Shown piece after piece: positions 8,494 through 16,247 of a stretch of 64,000 nt of DNA. The position numbers and the translations under genes are program-made. The notes beneath the pieces were generated by a model. It did no database searches and had not been told where the DNA came from. It saw only the letters and a program-made list of their open reading frames with translations. Within the stretch, counting starts at the first letter, position 1, and each line of letters opens with the position of its first letter. Location: the NCBI RefSeq assembly GCF_003269425.1, contig NZ_CP030104.1:2289501-2353500 (forward strand), given 5' to 3'. The DNA is from Flagellimonas maritima. GTDB taxonomy: Bacteria > Bacteroidota > Bacteroidia > Flavobacteriales > Flavobacteriaceae.

Positions 8494-9573
8494 GAGTGCA
8501 TTTACCAAGGCTTCGTTTGCCTCTTGCGTACCTATAGTAATCCGTACTTTGCCCGGTGCCCCAAATTGTGAAACAGGTCTTACCATAATCCCCTCTGCCA
8601 TTAATTTATCTGTAAAGTCAAACTCTGGAATGGGGGGCTCTACAATAAAAAAATTTCCTTGTGTGTGCCAGAACTTGATTCCAAGTGAAGTGAAGGCTTC
8701 AGATAGATATTTTCTCCCCTCACGAACGGTTTTTACTGTATTTTCAATGAACAATGAATCGCTCAAAGCACCAATTGCAGCTTCAATGGAAGTTATGGGG
8801 AGTAAAAAAGGTTTATGTATCTGCCGTATATAATTTGCAATAGTTGCCGTTGAATAACAATATCCAATCCGTTGGCCCGCCAAGCCATAGGTTTTTGAAA
8901 AACTGTTTATTGCAATAATGTTATGTCCCTCTTTTACAAACGGCAAGGCAGAAACGTAATCCTTTGCATCTGCAAAATGCCTATACACCTCATCAAAAAC
9001 AACAACAATATTTTTAGGAATTCGATTTAAAAAATCTTCAAGAACTGGCTTTGGAACGTAAGTGCCCGTTGGGTTGTTTGGACTGGTCAAAAAGATAATT
9101 TTTGTCTTAGGGGTAATCGATCTGATAATTCCTTCAACATCCAAACTATAATCGGATTCTAAAAGTGGAACATCCACTTGTACAGCACCATACCATCTTG
9201 AAAATACGGAGTAAGGTAGAAAACAGGGATTGGAATAGATTACCTCATCGCCTTCCTTTATAAATGCCCTTAGCAGCATGTCAATGATTTCTGAACCACT
9301 ATTGCCACAGATAAACTGATCCGCTACCAGTTGAGTATTAAAATCCGCAACCAAAGCTTCCCGTAACCTAATATCCGTTTGGTCAGGGTAAACATTCAAA
9401 ATTTCTGCAGCTTTCTTTAGTGCTATCACAGCTTTTGGAGAAGCTCCCAATGGATTCTCATTTGAAGATAGTTTGTATATTTTCTTGTTGGAAGCAGGTA
9501 TGTTTTTTCCGCCCCTATATACTTCTTTCGGTTCCAAATACGACTTGAATATAGACTCGATTCCGTTGTTCAT
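8467..9573 (-). CDS. HisC-family PLP aminotransferase, likely aromatic/tyrosine aminotransferase by context
   Basis: This is a 368-residue fold-type I aminotransferase closest in pattern to histidinol-phosphate aminotransferase. SSNENPLGASP is at about 36-46, SPNNPTG at 164-170, FDEVYRHFAD at 193-202, and the PLP-binding lysine in SFSKTYGLAGQRIGY is K227. A TTG one codon upstream is possible, but the ATG at 9573 overlaps the previous stop (TGATG), showing coupling to the flavin reductase-like gene. It sits at the end of the homogentisate cluster and no his genes are nearby. I therefore infer that it transaminates tyrosine/phenylalanine to the pyruvate form used by HppD. A true HisC role cannot be excluded. 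Confidence 0.85.
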   Translation of the reverse strand: MNNGIESIFKSYLEPKEVYRGGKNIPASNKKIYKLSSNENPLGASPKAVIALKKAAEILNVYPDQTDIRLREALVADFNTQLVADQFICGNSGSEIIDMLLRAFIKEGDEVIYSNPCFLPYSVFSRWYGAVQVDVPLLESDYSLDVEGIIRSITPKTKIIFLTSPNNPTGTYVPKPVLEDFLNRIPKNIVVVFDEVYRHFADAKDYVSALPFVKEGHNIIAINSFSKTYGLAGQRIGYCYSTATIANYIRQIHKPFLLPITSIEAAIGALSDSLFIENTVKTVREGRKYLSEAFTSLGIKFWHTQGNFFIVEPPIPEFDFTDKLMAEGIMVRPVSQFGAPGKVRITIGTQEANEALVNALKKIKPHTF

Positions 9574-10481
9574 CAATCTAATTTTTCAGCATATAGCAAT
9601 GTGGCCAAGGCTTTCTCAGTATCGTTGTTCTCCAGTATCTGTTTAGATAGCCAGTGAAGTTCCTTTTTAAGCCTTTCAGGAGTTCCGCTCAATTTTTTCT
9701 TAAGCATTTTTATCTCATCATTATTACCCACTTGTTCTATTTCTTCTAGGGAGGGAAGCTTTTCCAAATTTCCCAACCTACCTAAATTATTGCCCGTAAG
9801 GACATCACTGTTACGAACACTTTCTGGAAGTTGGTCAACACCAATGCCTTTGCTTCTGATAGGTTTGGGAATTTCAAAAAGAGAACTTCCACTTGCTCTA
9901 GTGTACCAACTTCCCCCCATTCTTCCTACCAAATCCAATTTTAGGGGATCTAATTTTCCTTCTTCATCCAAATACTTATTGTTGATGTGAATCAGTTCCA
10001 CTTTTGCCAAAATAAGATTGCCCGCACCAGGTTTTTCCGCCAGTTCTATAACTTGGTCAACGGTACACTCAAAAGAAACAGGTGCTTCAGCAACACGTGG
10101 TGGCCTCACCTTTTCACTGGAAATTTCCGTTAACCCGGATTTAGTGAATTCGTTCACACCTTTTTCATATGCAGTGCTGGACAAGGACATCTGTTCAATA
10201 ATTGAATGATCAACGATATTGATAACAACTTCTGGGACTTCCTTAATATTTTGGTGGGAGTGTTTTAATGAATTATCGCGACCACTACGTGCAGGAGAGA
10301 AAATCATTATTGGGGGATTGGAACTAAAGACATTAAAAAAACTAAAAGGGCTAAGGTTCACATTGTCTTCCAAATCGACCGTACTTGCAAAGCAAATAGG
10401 TCTCGGGGCTACCGCATTGAGCAAATATGCATGCAATTCTGGTTGTGATATTGTATTGGGGTCAATGGTTTTTACTTTCAT
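9573..10481 (-). CDS. Flavin reductase-like (FMN-binding split barrel) protein of the homogentisate cluster
   Basis: The 302-residue product has an N-terminal flavin reductase-like split-barrel domain (residues about 15-205): AVAPRPICFASTVD, NLSPFSFFNVFSSNPPIMIFSP and the late LDLVGRMGGSWYTRA pattern are family hallmarks. Residues about 205-302 are a charged helical tail absent from short flavin reductases. It is coupled to the aminotransferase gene and lies 95 bases after fahA. Its reaction is not known to me. The context puts it in tyrosine degradation, possibly in a redox or isomerisation step; this is inference only. Confidence 0.8.
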   Translation of the reverse strand: MKVKTIDPNTISQPELHAYLLNAVAPRPICFASTVDLEDNVNLSPFSFFNVFSSNPPIMIFSPARSGRDNSLKHSHQNIKEVPEVVINIVDHSIIEQMSLSSTAYEKGVNEFTKSGLTEISSEKVRPPRVAEAPVSFECTVDQVIELAEKPGAGNLILAKVELIHINNKYLDEEGKLDPLKLDLVGRMGGSWYTRASGSSLFEIPKPIRSKGIGVDQLPESVRNSDVLTGNNLGRLGNLEKLPSLEEIEQVGNNDEIKMLKKKLSGTPERLKKELHWLSKQILENNDTEKALATLLYAEKLD

Positions 10482-10501
10482 TATTTTACCTATAAAAGGT
10501 G

Positions 10502-10563
10502 GCTGAGCGGAGTCGAAGCCACATAAATATTTATTCAGACCTGTAGCTTGGACTCCGCTCAGC
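10502..10563. repeat. Inverted repeat with GAGCGGAGTC core between fahA and the flavin reductase gene
   Basis: GCTGAGCGGAGTC at 10502-10514 is an exact inverted copy of 10551-10563; the match extends outward on both sides with a few mismatches, leaving a loop of about 36 bases. The core resembles that inside the element at 1645-1702. It fills most of the gap within the catabolic gene cluster and would form a long hairpin in the mRNA. Confidence 0.75.
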
Positions 10564-10576
10564 TAACATACATATA

Positions 10577-11797
10577 TTATTTTGCTGGAAGAATTTTAGC
10601 TGAAACTTCTCCAAACCCAACACGAACGCCATCTTTTTCTGAGTAGCCCCGCATGGTTACGGTATCTCCATCATTAATGAATTTTCGCTCTGTCCCATCA
10701 TTCATTTTAATAGGTTTTGTACCCATCCAGGCAAGTTCCAACATAGAACCGTATGAGTTTTCATCTTTGCCTGAAATTGTTCCAGAACCGTAAAGGTCAC
10801 CAACATTGATATTGCAACCATTTATGGTATGATGTGCCAATTGTTGCACCATATTCCAATACATGTATTTAAAATTGGAATGACATACCGTTTTTTCGTC
10901 ACTACCTTCAGGAGTTATCCCAACTTTCAATTGGATGTCATAATTTTTTTGTCCTTCGTATTCCAAATAGGGCAGTACCTTGGGTTCTTGTTGTGGTCCG
11001 GACACCCTAAAAGGCTCAAAGGCTTCCAGCGTAACTACCCAAGGGGAAATATGTGATGCAAAGTTTTTCGCCAAAAATGGCCCCAACGGTACGTACTCCC
11101 ATTTTTGAATATCGCGTGCCGACCAATCGTTCAATAGCACCATGCCAAAAATGTAATCCTCTGCATCATTTGTAGCAATGGACTCTCCCACTTCTGTGCT
11201 TTTTCCAGTGATAAAACCCATTTCCAATTCAAAATCCAATCGAGCAGAGGCTTGAAAAACAGGTGAAGACGCGTCTTTTGGCAATACTTGTCCTTTTGGT
11301 CTGTGAATAGATTCTCCACTGACTACAATTGAACTTGCGCGTCCATGATAGCCAACTGGAATGTGCTTCCAGTTCGGTAGCAAAGCATTTTCTGGATCAC
11401 GGAACATTTTGCCCACATTGGTAGCATGCTCAATGCTGGAGTAAAAGTCCGTGTAATCCCCTATTGCAACGGGCATATGCATATTGGCTTTGGACTGTGG
11501 CACAAAAAGCTCAGGCTTGCCTGCCAATACGGAATCATCATCCTTTAACCAGTGCTGAATATCGACCCTTACTTTTTTGGTAATAGACTTTCCCAGCGCT
11601 ATAAAATCGTTAAGGGTATCTTTTTCAAGTACTGCTGTATTAAAATCAAATACATCCAGTTCAGCTACAGCAGCCAAGTCCAAAATGTGGTCACCAATGG
11701 CTATTCCAGCTCTTGGGGTTCTATCTACGGTTGAAAAAATTCCAAAGGGGATGTTATGGATTGAAAAATCTGAATTTTCAGGTATGTTTATAATCAT
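10577..11797 (-). CDS. fahA: Fumarylacetoacetase
   Basis: This is a 406-residue FAH-family hydrolase, the last step of tyrosine catabolism: fumarylacetoacetate to fumarate and acetoacetate. The N-terminal SH3-like domain (residues 1 to about 110) precedes the catalytic domain. Metal and active-site motifs are visible: DYTDFYSSIEHATNVG (Asp and His), RLDFELEMGFITG (two Glu) and LNDWSARDIQKWEYVPLGPF (Asp and Lys region), plus GDLYGSGTISG near the end. The length fits the eukaryote-like FAH type rather than the short FahD proteins. It lies between hmgA and the flavin reductase-like gene on the same strand. Confidence 0.95.
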   Translation of the reverse strand: MIINIPENSDFSIHNIPFGIFSTVDRTPRAGIAIGDHILDLAAVAELDVFDFNTAVLEKDTLNDFIALGKSITKKVRVDIQHWLKDDDSVLAGKPELFVPQSKANMHMPVAIGDYTDFYSSIEHATNVGKMFRDPENALLPNWKHIPVGYHGRASSIVVSGESIHRPKGQVLPKDASSPVFQASARLDFELEMGFITGKSTEVGESIATNDAEDYIFGMVLLNDWSARDIQKWEYVPLGPFLAKNFASHISPWVVTLEAFEPFRVSGPQQEPKVLPYLEYEGQKNYDIQLKVGITPEGSDEKTVCHSNFKYMYWNMVQQLAHHTINGCNINVGDLYGSGTISGKDENSYGSMLELAWMGTKPIKMNDGTERKFINDGDTVTMRGYSEKDGVRVGFGEVSAKILPAK

Positions 11798-11880
11798 TCT
11801 TTAAATGGATGTTAGAAGTGAGACTATAGATATGAGATTTTTTTTGTTATCTAGTCTTATTTTATATGTTCTTGCTGTAC

Positions 11881-13062
11881 TCACCCTTTGCGGGAGTTAG
11901 AGGGGGCATCTAACCAGGATTTATAATATTTTCCGTCATCAATTTTCAAGGCATTTTCTGTAATCTGTAAAGGTTTGAAGGTGTCTATCATTACCGCCAA
12001 TTCCTCGGTCTTTGTTTTACCGATACTTGCCTCGTAGGTTCCAGGGTGCGGCCCGTGCGGAATCCCTGCCGGATGTAATGAAATATAACCTGGTCCTATT
12101 CCTGTTCTGCTCATAAAATCACCATCTACATAATACAAGACCTCATCAGAATCTATGTTCGAGTGATTGTATGGTGCGGGAATGGATTTGGGATGATAAT
12201 CGTACAATCTTGGACAGAACGAACAAATGACAAAAGCTCCCGTCTCAAAGGTTTGATGCACTGGTGGTGGTTGGTGTACCCTGCCAGTAATCGGCTCAAA
12301 ATTATGGATTGAAAAGCCGAAAGGAAAGTTATAGCCATCCCATCCCACAACATCAAAAGGATGTGTTGCGTAAACCAGATGATGTAACATGCCTTGCTTT
12401 TTTACTTTCATGACAAACTCACCTTTTTCGTCGTGTGTCTGTAAATCTTGGGGCAGTTTATAATCGCGCTCGCAAAAAGGGGAATGTTCCAGTAACTGTC
12501 CAAACCAATTGCGATATCGTTTTGGAGTGTAGATGGGATGAAAGGACTCTGCATATAAAATACGGTTGTCCTCTGTATCAAATTCAATCTGATAAATCAT
12601 CCCTCTTGGAATGATAAGGTAATCTCCATACTCAAAAGGTATGTTTCCGAGAAATGTTTTTAATGTTCCGGTTCCCTTATGAATAAAGAGCATCTCATCA
12701 GCATCTGAGTTTTTATAGAAATATTCCGTTAGCGATTTTTTAGGTGCTGCGAGGCCTATATGAACATCACTATTAACAAGCATCGGTTCACGAGACTCCA
12801 GAAAATCGTCCTTGGGAGCTATATTAAAACCAATAAGCTTTCGAGATTTTATGTGCTTTGCCTCGGCTATTTTAGGACTTAGGTCAATAGCCTCATTAAT
12901 TTCCTTTATCTGTGTAGGTCTATGCACGTGATACAATAAGGATGACATTCCATCAAAACCAATGGTGCCAAACAATTGTTCATAATAAAGGCTGCCATCT
13001 GGCTTCTCAAATTGCGTATGTCGCTTTTGCGGAATTTTCCCTAATTTATGGTAAATCGGCAT
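11881..13062 (-). CDS. hmgA: Homogentisate 1,2-dioxygenase
   Basis: This is a 393-residue iron(II) ring-cleavage dioxygenase converting homogentisate to 4-maleylacetoacetate. Candidate iron ligands are H300 and E307 in the NHSNIDSDEVLYYVDG segment, and H336 in HPAGIPHGPHPG, matching the family's His-Glu-His set. The cupin strand around IPFEYGDYLIIPRG (141-154) and FGFSIHNFEPITGRVHQPPP (248-267) are also typical. It is somewhat shorter than animal enzymes (about 445), as I expect for Bacteroidota. It is separated from hppD by 154 bases containing a 7-base tandem repeat. Confidence 0.95.
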   Translation of the reverse strand: MPIYHKLGKIPQKRHTQFEKPDGSLYYEQLFGTIGFDGMSSLLYHVHRPTQIKEINEAIDLSPKIAEAKHIKSRKLIGFNIAPKDDFLESREPMLVNSDVHIGLAAPKKSLTEYFYKNSDADEMLFIHKGTGTLKTFLGNIPFEYGDYLIIPRGMIYQIEFDTEDNRILYAESFHPIYTPKRYRNWFGQLLEHSPFCERDYKLPQDLQTHDEKGEFVMKVKKQGMLHHLVYATHPFDVVGWDGYNFPFGFSIHNFEPITGRVHQPPPVHQTFETGAFVICSFCPRLYDYHPKSIPAPYNHSNIDSDEVLYYVDGDFMSRTGIGPGYISLHPAGIPHGPHPGTYEASIGKTKTEELAVMIDTFKPLQITENALKIDDGKYYKSWLDAPSNSRKG

Positions 13063-13080
13063 TTTTTAGATTTTAAATTC

Positions 13081-13171
13081 AGAGTTCAGAGTTCAGAGTT
13101 CAGAGTTCAGAGTTCAGAGTTCAGAGTTCAGAGTTCAGAGTTCAGAGTTCAGATTTCAGAGTTCAGAGTTC
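13081..13171. repeat. Heptanucleotide tandem repeat (AGAGTTC)13
   Basis: Ten perfect copies of AGAGTTC fill 13081-13150, a variant copy AGATTTC follows, then two more perfect copies end at 13171. The array starts 18 bases upstream of the hmgA start codon and sits between hppD and hmgA on the transcribed strand. The unit is not a multiple of three and lies outside any coding frame. There are no spacers, so it is not a CRISPR. Confidence 0.95.
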
Positions 13172-13216
13172 AGGTCATCATAACCAACAACTATATAACT
13201 TAAAACTCTTAACTTA

Positions 13217-14350
13217 TTAATGTAGCGTTCCTCTTAATTCTTGTTCCCGTTCTATGGCTTCAAACAATGCTTTAAAGTTACCTTTTCCAAATGATTGTGC
13301 ACCTTTTCGCTGAATGATTTCAAAAAACATAGTGGGTCTTGGCTCTACAGGTCGTGTAAAAATCTGCAATAGATAACCTTCATCATCGCGATCTACCAAA
13401 ATACCCAATTCTTTAAGTGGTGCAATGTCCTCATCAATTTTACCTACGCGATCCAAAACTACATCATAATAGGTGTCGGGTACTTTTAGGAATTCCACAC
13501 CACGACTTTTTAAATTCTTTACAGTTTGGATAATGTTATCTGTGGCTACAGCTATATGTTGCACACCTTCTCCTTCATAGAAGTCCAAGTACTCTTCAAC
13601 CTGTGATTTTTTCTTGCCCTCTGCCGGTTCATTTATGGGAAATTTGATTCTACCGTTTCCATTGCTCATTACCTTGCTCATCAAAGCGGTGTAATCTGTG
13701 GAAATATCTTTGTCATCAAAAGAAAGTATTTGTGTAAAGCCCATGACATTCTCATAAAAATTGACCCATTCGTTCATTCGGTTCCAGCCAACATTTCCCA
13801 CCATGTGATCCACATACTTTAAACCTGTAGAGGATGGGCTATAATCAGGCGTTTCCCATTTTCTAAAGCCAGGCATAAAGATTCCATTGTAATCCTTTCG
13901 CTCTACAAAAATATGTACGGTCTCGCCATAGGTATAAATCCCGGAACGAACTATTTTTCCAGTTTTATCTTCTTCGGTTTTTGGTTCCATATATGATTTT
14001 GCGCCACGCTCTACTGCGGCATTATAGGCATAAGCAGCGTCATCTACCCATAATGCAACAACTTTAACGCCATCACCATGTTGATCGATATGCCTTCCGA
14101 TATCAGTTCCGCTTTTTAATGGAGAAGTCAAAACAAGGCGAATTTTATCCTGTATCACGACATAACTTTCCCTATCCTTCAGCCCTGTCTCCAGTCCCGC
14201 ATAGGCCAATGATTGAAAACCAAAGGCAGTCTTATAAAAATGCGCGGCTTGTTTGGAATTGCTAACATAGAGCTCCAAATAATCTGTACCGTTGATCGGC
14301 ATGAAATCTTTAGCGGTATCATGTATTTTTGGTAACGTGGAAGTGGACAT
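13217..14350 (-). CDS. hppD: 4-hydroxyphenylpyruvate dioxygenase
   Basis: This is a 377-residue two-domain vicinal-oxygen-chelate dioxygenase that turns 4-hydroxyphenylpyruvate into homogentisate. The iron facial triad is visible: H182 in YVDHMVGNV, H265 in GVQHIAVATDNI and E344 in MFFEIIQRKG. The C-terminal GKGNFKALFEAIEREQELRG helix that closes the active site is intact. The length matches the family. It is the first gene of the minus-strand tyrosine degradation cluster and is divergent from a MarR regulator, with a palindromic operator-like site in the shared region. Confidence 0.97.
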   Translation of the reverse strand: MSTSTLPKIHDTAKDFMPINGTDYLELYVSNSKQAAHFYKTAFGFQSLAYAGLETGLKDRESYVVIQDKIRLVLTSPLKSGTDIGRHIDQHGDGVKVVALWVDDAAYAYNAAVERGAKSYMEPKTEEDKTGKIVRSGIYTYGETVHIFVERKDYNGIFMPGFRKWETPDYSPSSTGLKYVDHMVGNVGWNRMNEWVNFYENVMGFTQILSFDDKDISTDYTALMSKVMSNGNGRIKFPINEPAEGKKKSQVEEYLDFYEGEGVQHIAVATDNIIQTVKNLKSRGVEFLKVPDTYYDVVLDRVGKIDEDIAPLKELGILVDRDDEGYLLQIFTRPVEPRPTMFFEIIQRKGAQSFGKGNFKALFEAIEREQELRGTLH

Positions 14351-14382
14351 GGTAAATTAAATTTAAGAGTTATTCGAAAATA

Positions 14383-14414
14383 TTGTTGCTTATGCAACAA
14401 AAATAGTAATTTTG
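14383..14414. promoter_or_regulatory. Probable MarR operator overlapping divergent -7 elements
   Basis: TTGTTGC (14383-14389) and GCAACAA (14394-14400) form a perfect 7-bp palindrome with a 4-base centre, the size and style of a MarR-family operator. It abuts TATTTTTG on the minus strand (14405-14398), a fitting -7 box for hppD, and TAATTTTG on the plus strand (14407-14414), a fitting -7 box for the MarR gene. A repressor bound here would cover both. No clear -33 TTTG is present for either. Confidence 0.6.
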
Positions 14415-14503
14415 AATTACGAAAAAGACTTTAATAAGAAAAGTTTAAGTAAAAATAATGGTCGTTTTAAGTGTAGTCGAGAAACGGATAGTTATTTGCC
14501 AAG

Positions 14504-14527
14504 CATCTTGACTGTGCTCGATGTGAC
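14504..14527. repeat. Single degenerate copy of the dispersed GAGC..AGTC repeat
   Basis: This 24-base stretch in the MarR leader matches the reverse complement of 1639-1662 at 21 of 24 positions (shared ends CATCT and CTCGATGTGAC). It supports a dispersed repeat family in this genome. Confidence 0.6.
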
Positions 14528-14547
14528 TTTTGGATGAAAATACAAAT

Positions 14548-14991
14548 ATGCTCAATCAAATAGATGAAATATCAGGAATAGGATTGCATTTGGATATGGT
14601 CCTTCGCAAAGTGCAAGACGCATATTTGAGAAAATTCAGGGAACTAAATATTAATCTTACGATTGAGCAATGGGTTGTTTTGTATCGTATCTACCAATTG
14701 GGCGAAGAGGTTTCACAATCCGATATTGTAAAGTCAAATTTTCGTAATCGTGCTACTACTTCAAGGGTTATAGGTGGTCTAGAACGAAAGAATTGGATAA
14801 CCAAGAACCGTTTTAATGGAGATTTGAAACGTTTTAAGCTAGAGCTGACCTCCAAAGGACATAGCATTATCCTTCAGATTGAACCACACGCCAATTTACT
14901 TCGAAAAAAAGCAATTGAAGGACTGGATACTATCGAATTTGAAACTTTTTTGAAAGTCTTGGACCAAATAGGGGAGAATTATCAGGAGTAA
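14548..14991 (+). CDS. MarR-family transcriptional regulator, divergent from hppD
   Basis: This 147-residue product (from the ATG at 14548; a TTG six codons earlier is possible) is a winged-helix MarR protein. The motif order is typical: dimerisation helix (LHLDMVLRKVQDAYLRKF), LTIEQWVVLYRIYQLGEEVSQSDI, recognition helix with RNRATTSRVIGGLERKNWI, and wing NRFNGDLKRFKLELTSKG. It is transcribed away from the tyrosine/homogentisate genes across a region with a palindromic operator. I infer that it represses that cluster and senses a pathway intermediate or aromatic acid; the ligand is not visible from sequence. Confidence 0.9.
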   Translation: MLNQIDEISGIGLHLDMVLRKVQDAYLRKFRELNINLTIEQWVVLYRIYQLGEEVSQSDIVKSNFRNRATTSRVIGGLERKNWITKNRFNGDLKRFKLELTSKGHSIILQIEPHANLLRKKAIEGLDTIEFETFLKVLDQIGENYQE

Positions 14992-14992
14992 G

Positions 14993-15790
14993 TTATTTTA
15001 CCGATCTAGGAATCAATTCTTCATTTTTATCAAAATCCAAGGTGTAGTACGTAAAATTCAGGTTTTTTAGTTCTGCATATTTCAGTACAAGAATATGCCC
15101 GGTAATTGGATAATATTTTGAGCTATTGTCTTTCTTTTTTCCATTCTTGGATATTTCACTATCATTCAAAAGTTTTCTTCGCTGGGCGTTGGTAATGCTT
15201 ATGGTTTCAAGTCCTCCATCGCTACTTAGTTCGTAATCGACCAAAATACCATCATATAGGTAAGAATTCCCGTTCAGCTCTAGAATAGCGTCTATAAAAA
15301 CAAACTCTATATCTTCAACACTGTCTTCTTCCAGAATTATTTCTGCTCTTGGAAAGTCGAAAAACTCTCCTTTCAAAATATAGTGCCATGAGTTTTGGAA
15401 CCTAAAGAACTTAAATCTCCTATCCCACCTTTTGCTGCGCACCAGTCTTTTTATGAGATATCCAGAAAAGCTAGCGACTAGGAACATGGATACATTGTAA
15501 ATCAAAACCCTAACTGAACTGTTTTCAAGATTCTGAAAAGATTCTTCTGAAGGATTGGAAGACACAATGTCTCCTAGTGTGTAAAGATCAACGTGGAAAC
15601 CGATAAGTCTGGCCGAAAAATACCAGAGAAACTGAAAGAACAGACTGGGAAGTATGGTTGCTATAAAGATTGCAAAAAATGTTTCCTTAAAGTATTCTCT
15701 AGAAAATTCTTCTGTATAATAGAATCTTCTAAATAAGATTCCGGGAATAAGCAAGAAAAATAAAACCAACGTTGATAGGGCAATACTCAT
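14993..15790 (-). CDS. Membrane protein of unknown function
   Basis: I do not recognise this 265-residue protein with confidence. Three hydrophobic segments are visible at about 3-20, 36-58 and 94-114, followed by a basic stretch (KRLVRSKRWDRRFKFFRF) that should be cytoplasmic. A soluble, mostly beta C-terminal domain then contains NSWHYILKGEFFDF and LYDGILVDYELSSDGGLETISI. Its start overlaps the stop of the small upstream gene by one base (TAATG), so the two are coupled. It converges on the MarR gene with one base between stops. A membrane-tethered effector or transporter accessory role is possible but unproven. Confidence 0.75.
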   Translation of the reverse strand: MSIALSTLVLFFLLIPGILFRRFYYTEEFSREYFKETFFAIFIATILPSLFFQFLWYFSARLIGFHVDLYTLGDIVSSNPSEESFQNLENSSVRVLIYNVSMFLVASFSGYLIKRLVRSKRWDRRFKFFRFQNSWHYILKGEFFDFPRAEIILEEDSVEDIEFVFIDAILELNGNSYLYDGILVDYELSSDGGLETISITNAQRRKLLNDSEISKNGKKKDNSSKYYPITGHILVLKYAELKNLNFTYYTLDFDKNEELIPRSVK

Positions 15791-16017
15791 TAAGCACTTT
15801 TCAGCTTTTCGGCCTCTGCATCTATCCTATTTTTTGTTTCCTTGGATAATTTTATGGTAGAATGTTCATTATGGCGAAGTGCCCTAACGGCATCAGCTAA
15901 TTTTTTTGAATCCTTGGGACTGTTCAAAATGATGCTTACCCTCCTGCTGGTCAAAGGGGAATCCGTATTCCAAAAGGAGATGTTTCTTTTGTCTATTTGT
16001 TCTTTTTTGTTCGACAT
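15790..16017 (-). CDS. Small protein of unknown function, coupled to a membrane protein
   Basis: This is a 75-residue, charged soluble protein with no signal peptide or membrane segment. The C-terminal half (SPKDSKKLADAVRALRHNEHSTIKLSKETKNRIDAEAEKLKSA in parts) looks helical. Its stop overlaps the start of the 265-residue membrane protein, giving a compact two-gene unit. The coupled overlap with a real downstream gene and the good start argue that it is a real gene. The family is unknown to me. Confidence 0.6.
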   Translation of the reverse strand: MSNKKEQIDKRNISFWNTDSPLTSRRVSIILNSPKDSKKLADAVRALRHNEHSTIKLSKETKNRIDAEAEKLKSA

Positions 16018-16247
16018 CTACTGTAAAATTAGAACAAAATTCTTATTGATTGCTATAATTCAATAAAAAATATAGGATTAGTCGTTACATTTTCAAGCTA
16101 TTACCATTTAAGCATTAGAATTACTCCCAAGTTTTTTCTCCGGTTTTTCATTGGGTTGGTCATAGCCTGAAAGAAATCAAGATACCAGAGCCAAAACAAA
16201 AACGATAAAAAAAACATCCAATTTCTTAGGTCTGTTAGCGCAGCGGT

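Noticed and set aside
13081-13171. Possible CRISPR array
   Set aside because: The unit is 7 bases with no spacers; it is a simple tandem repeat.
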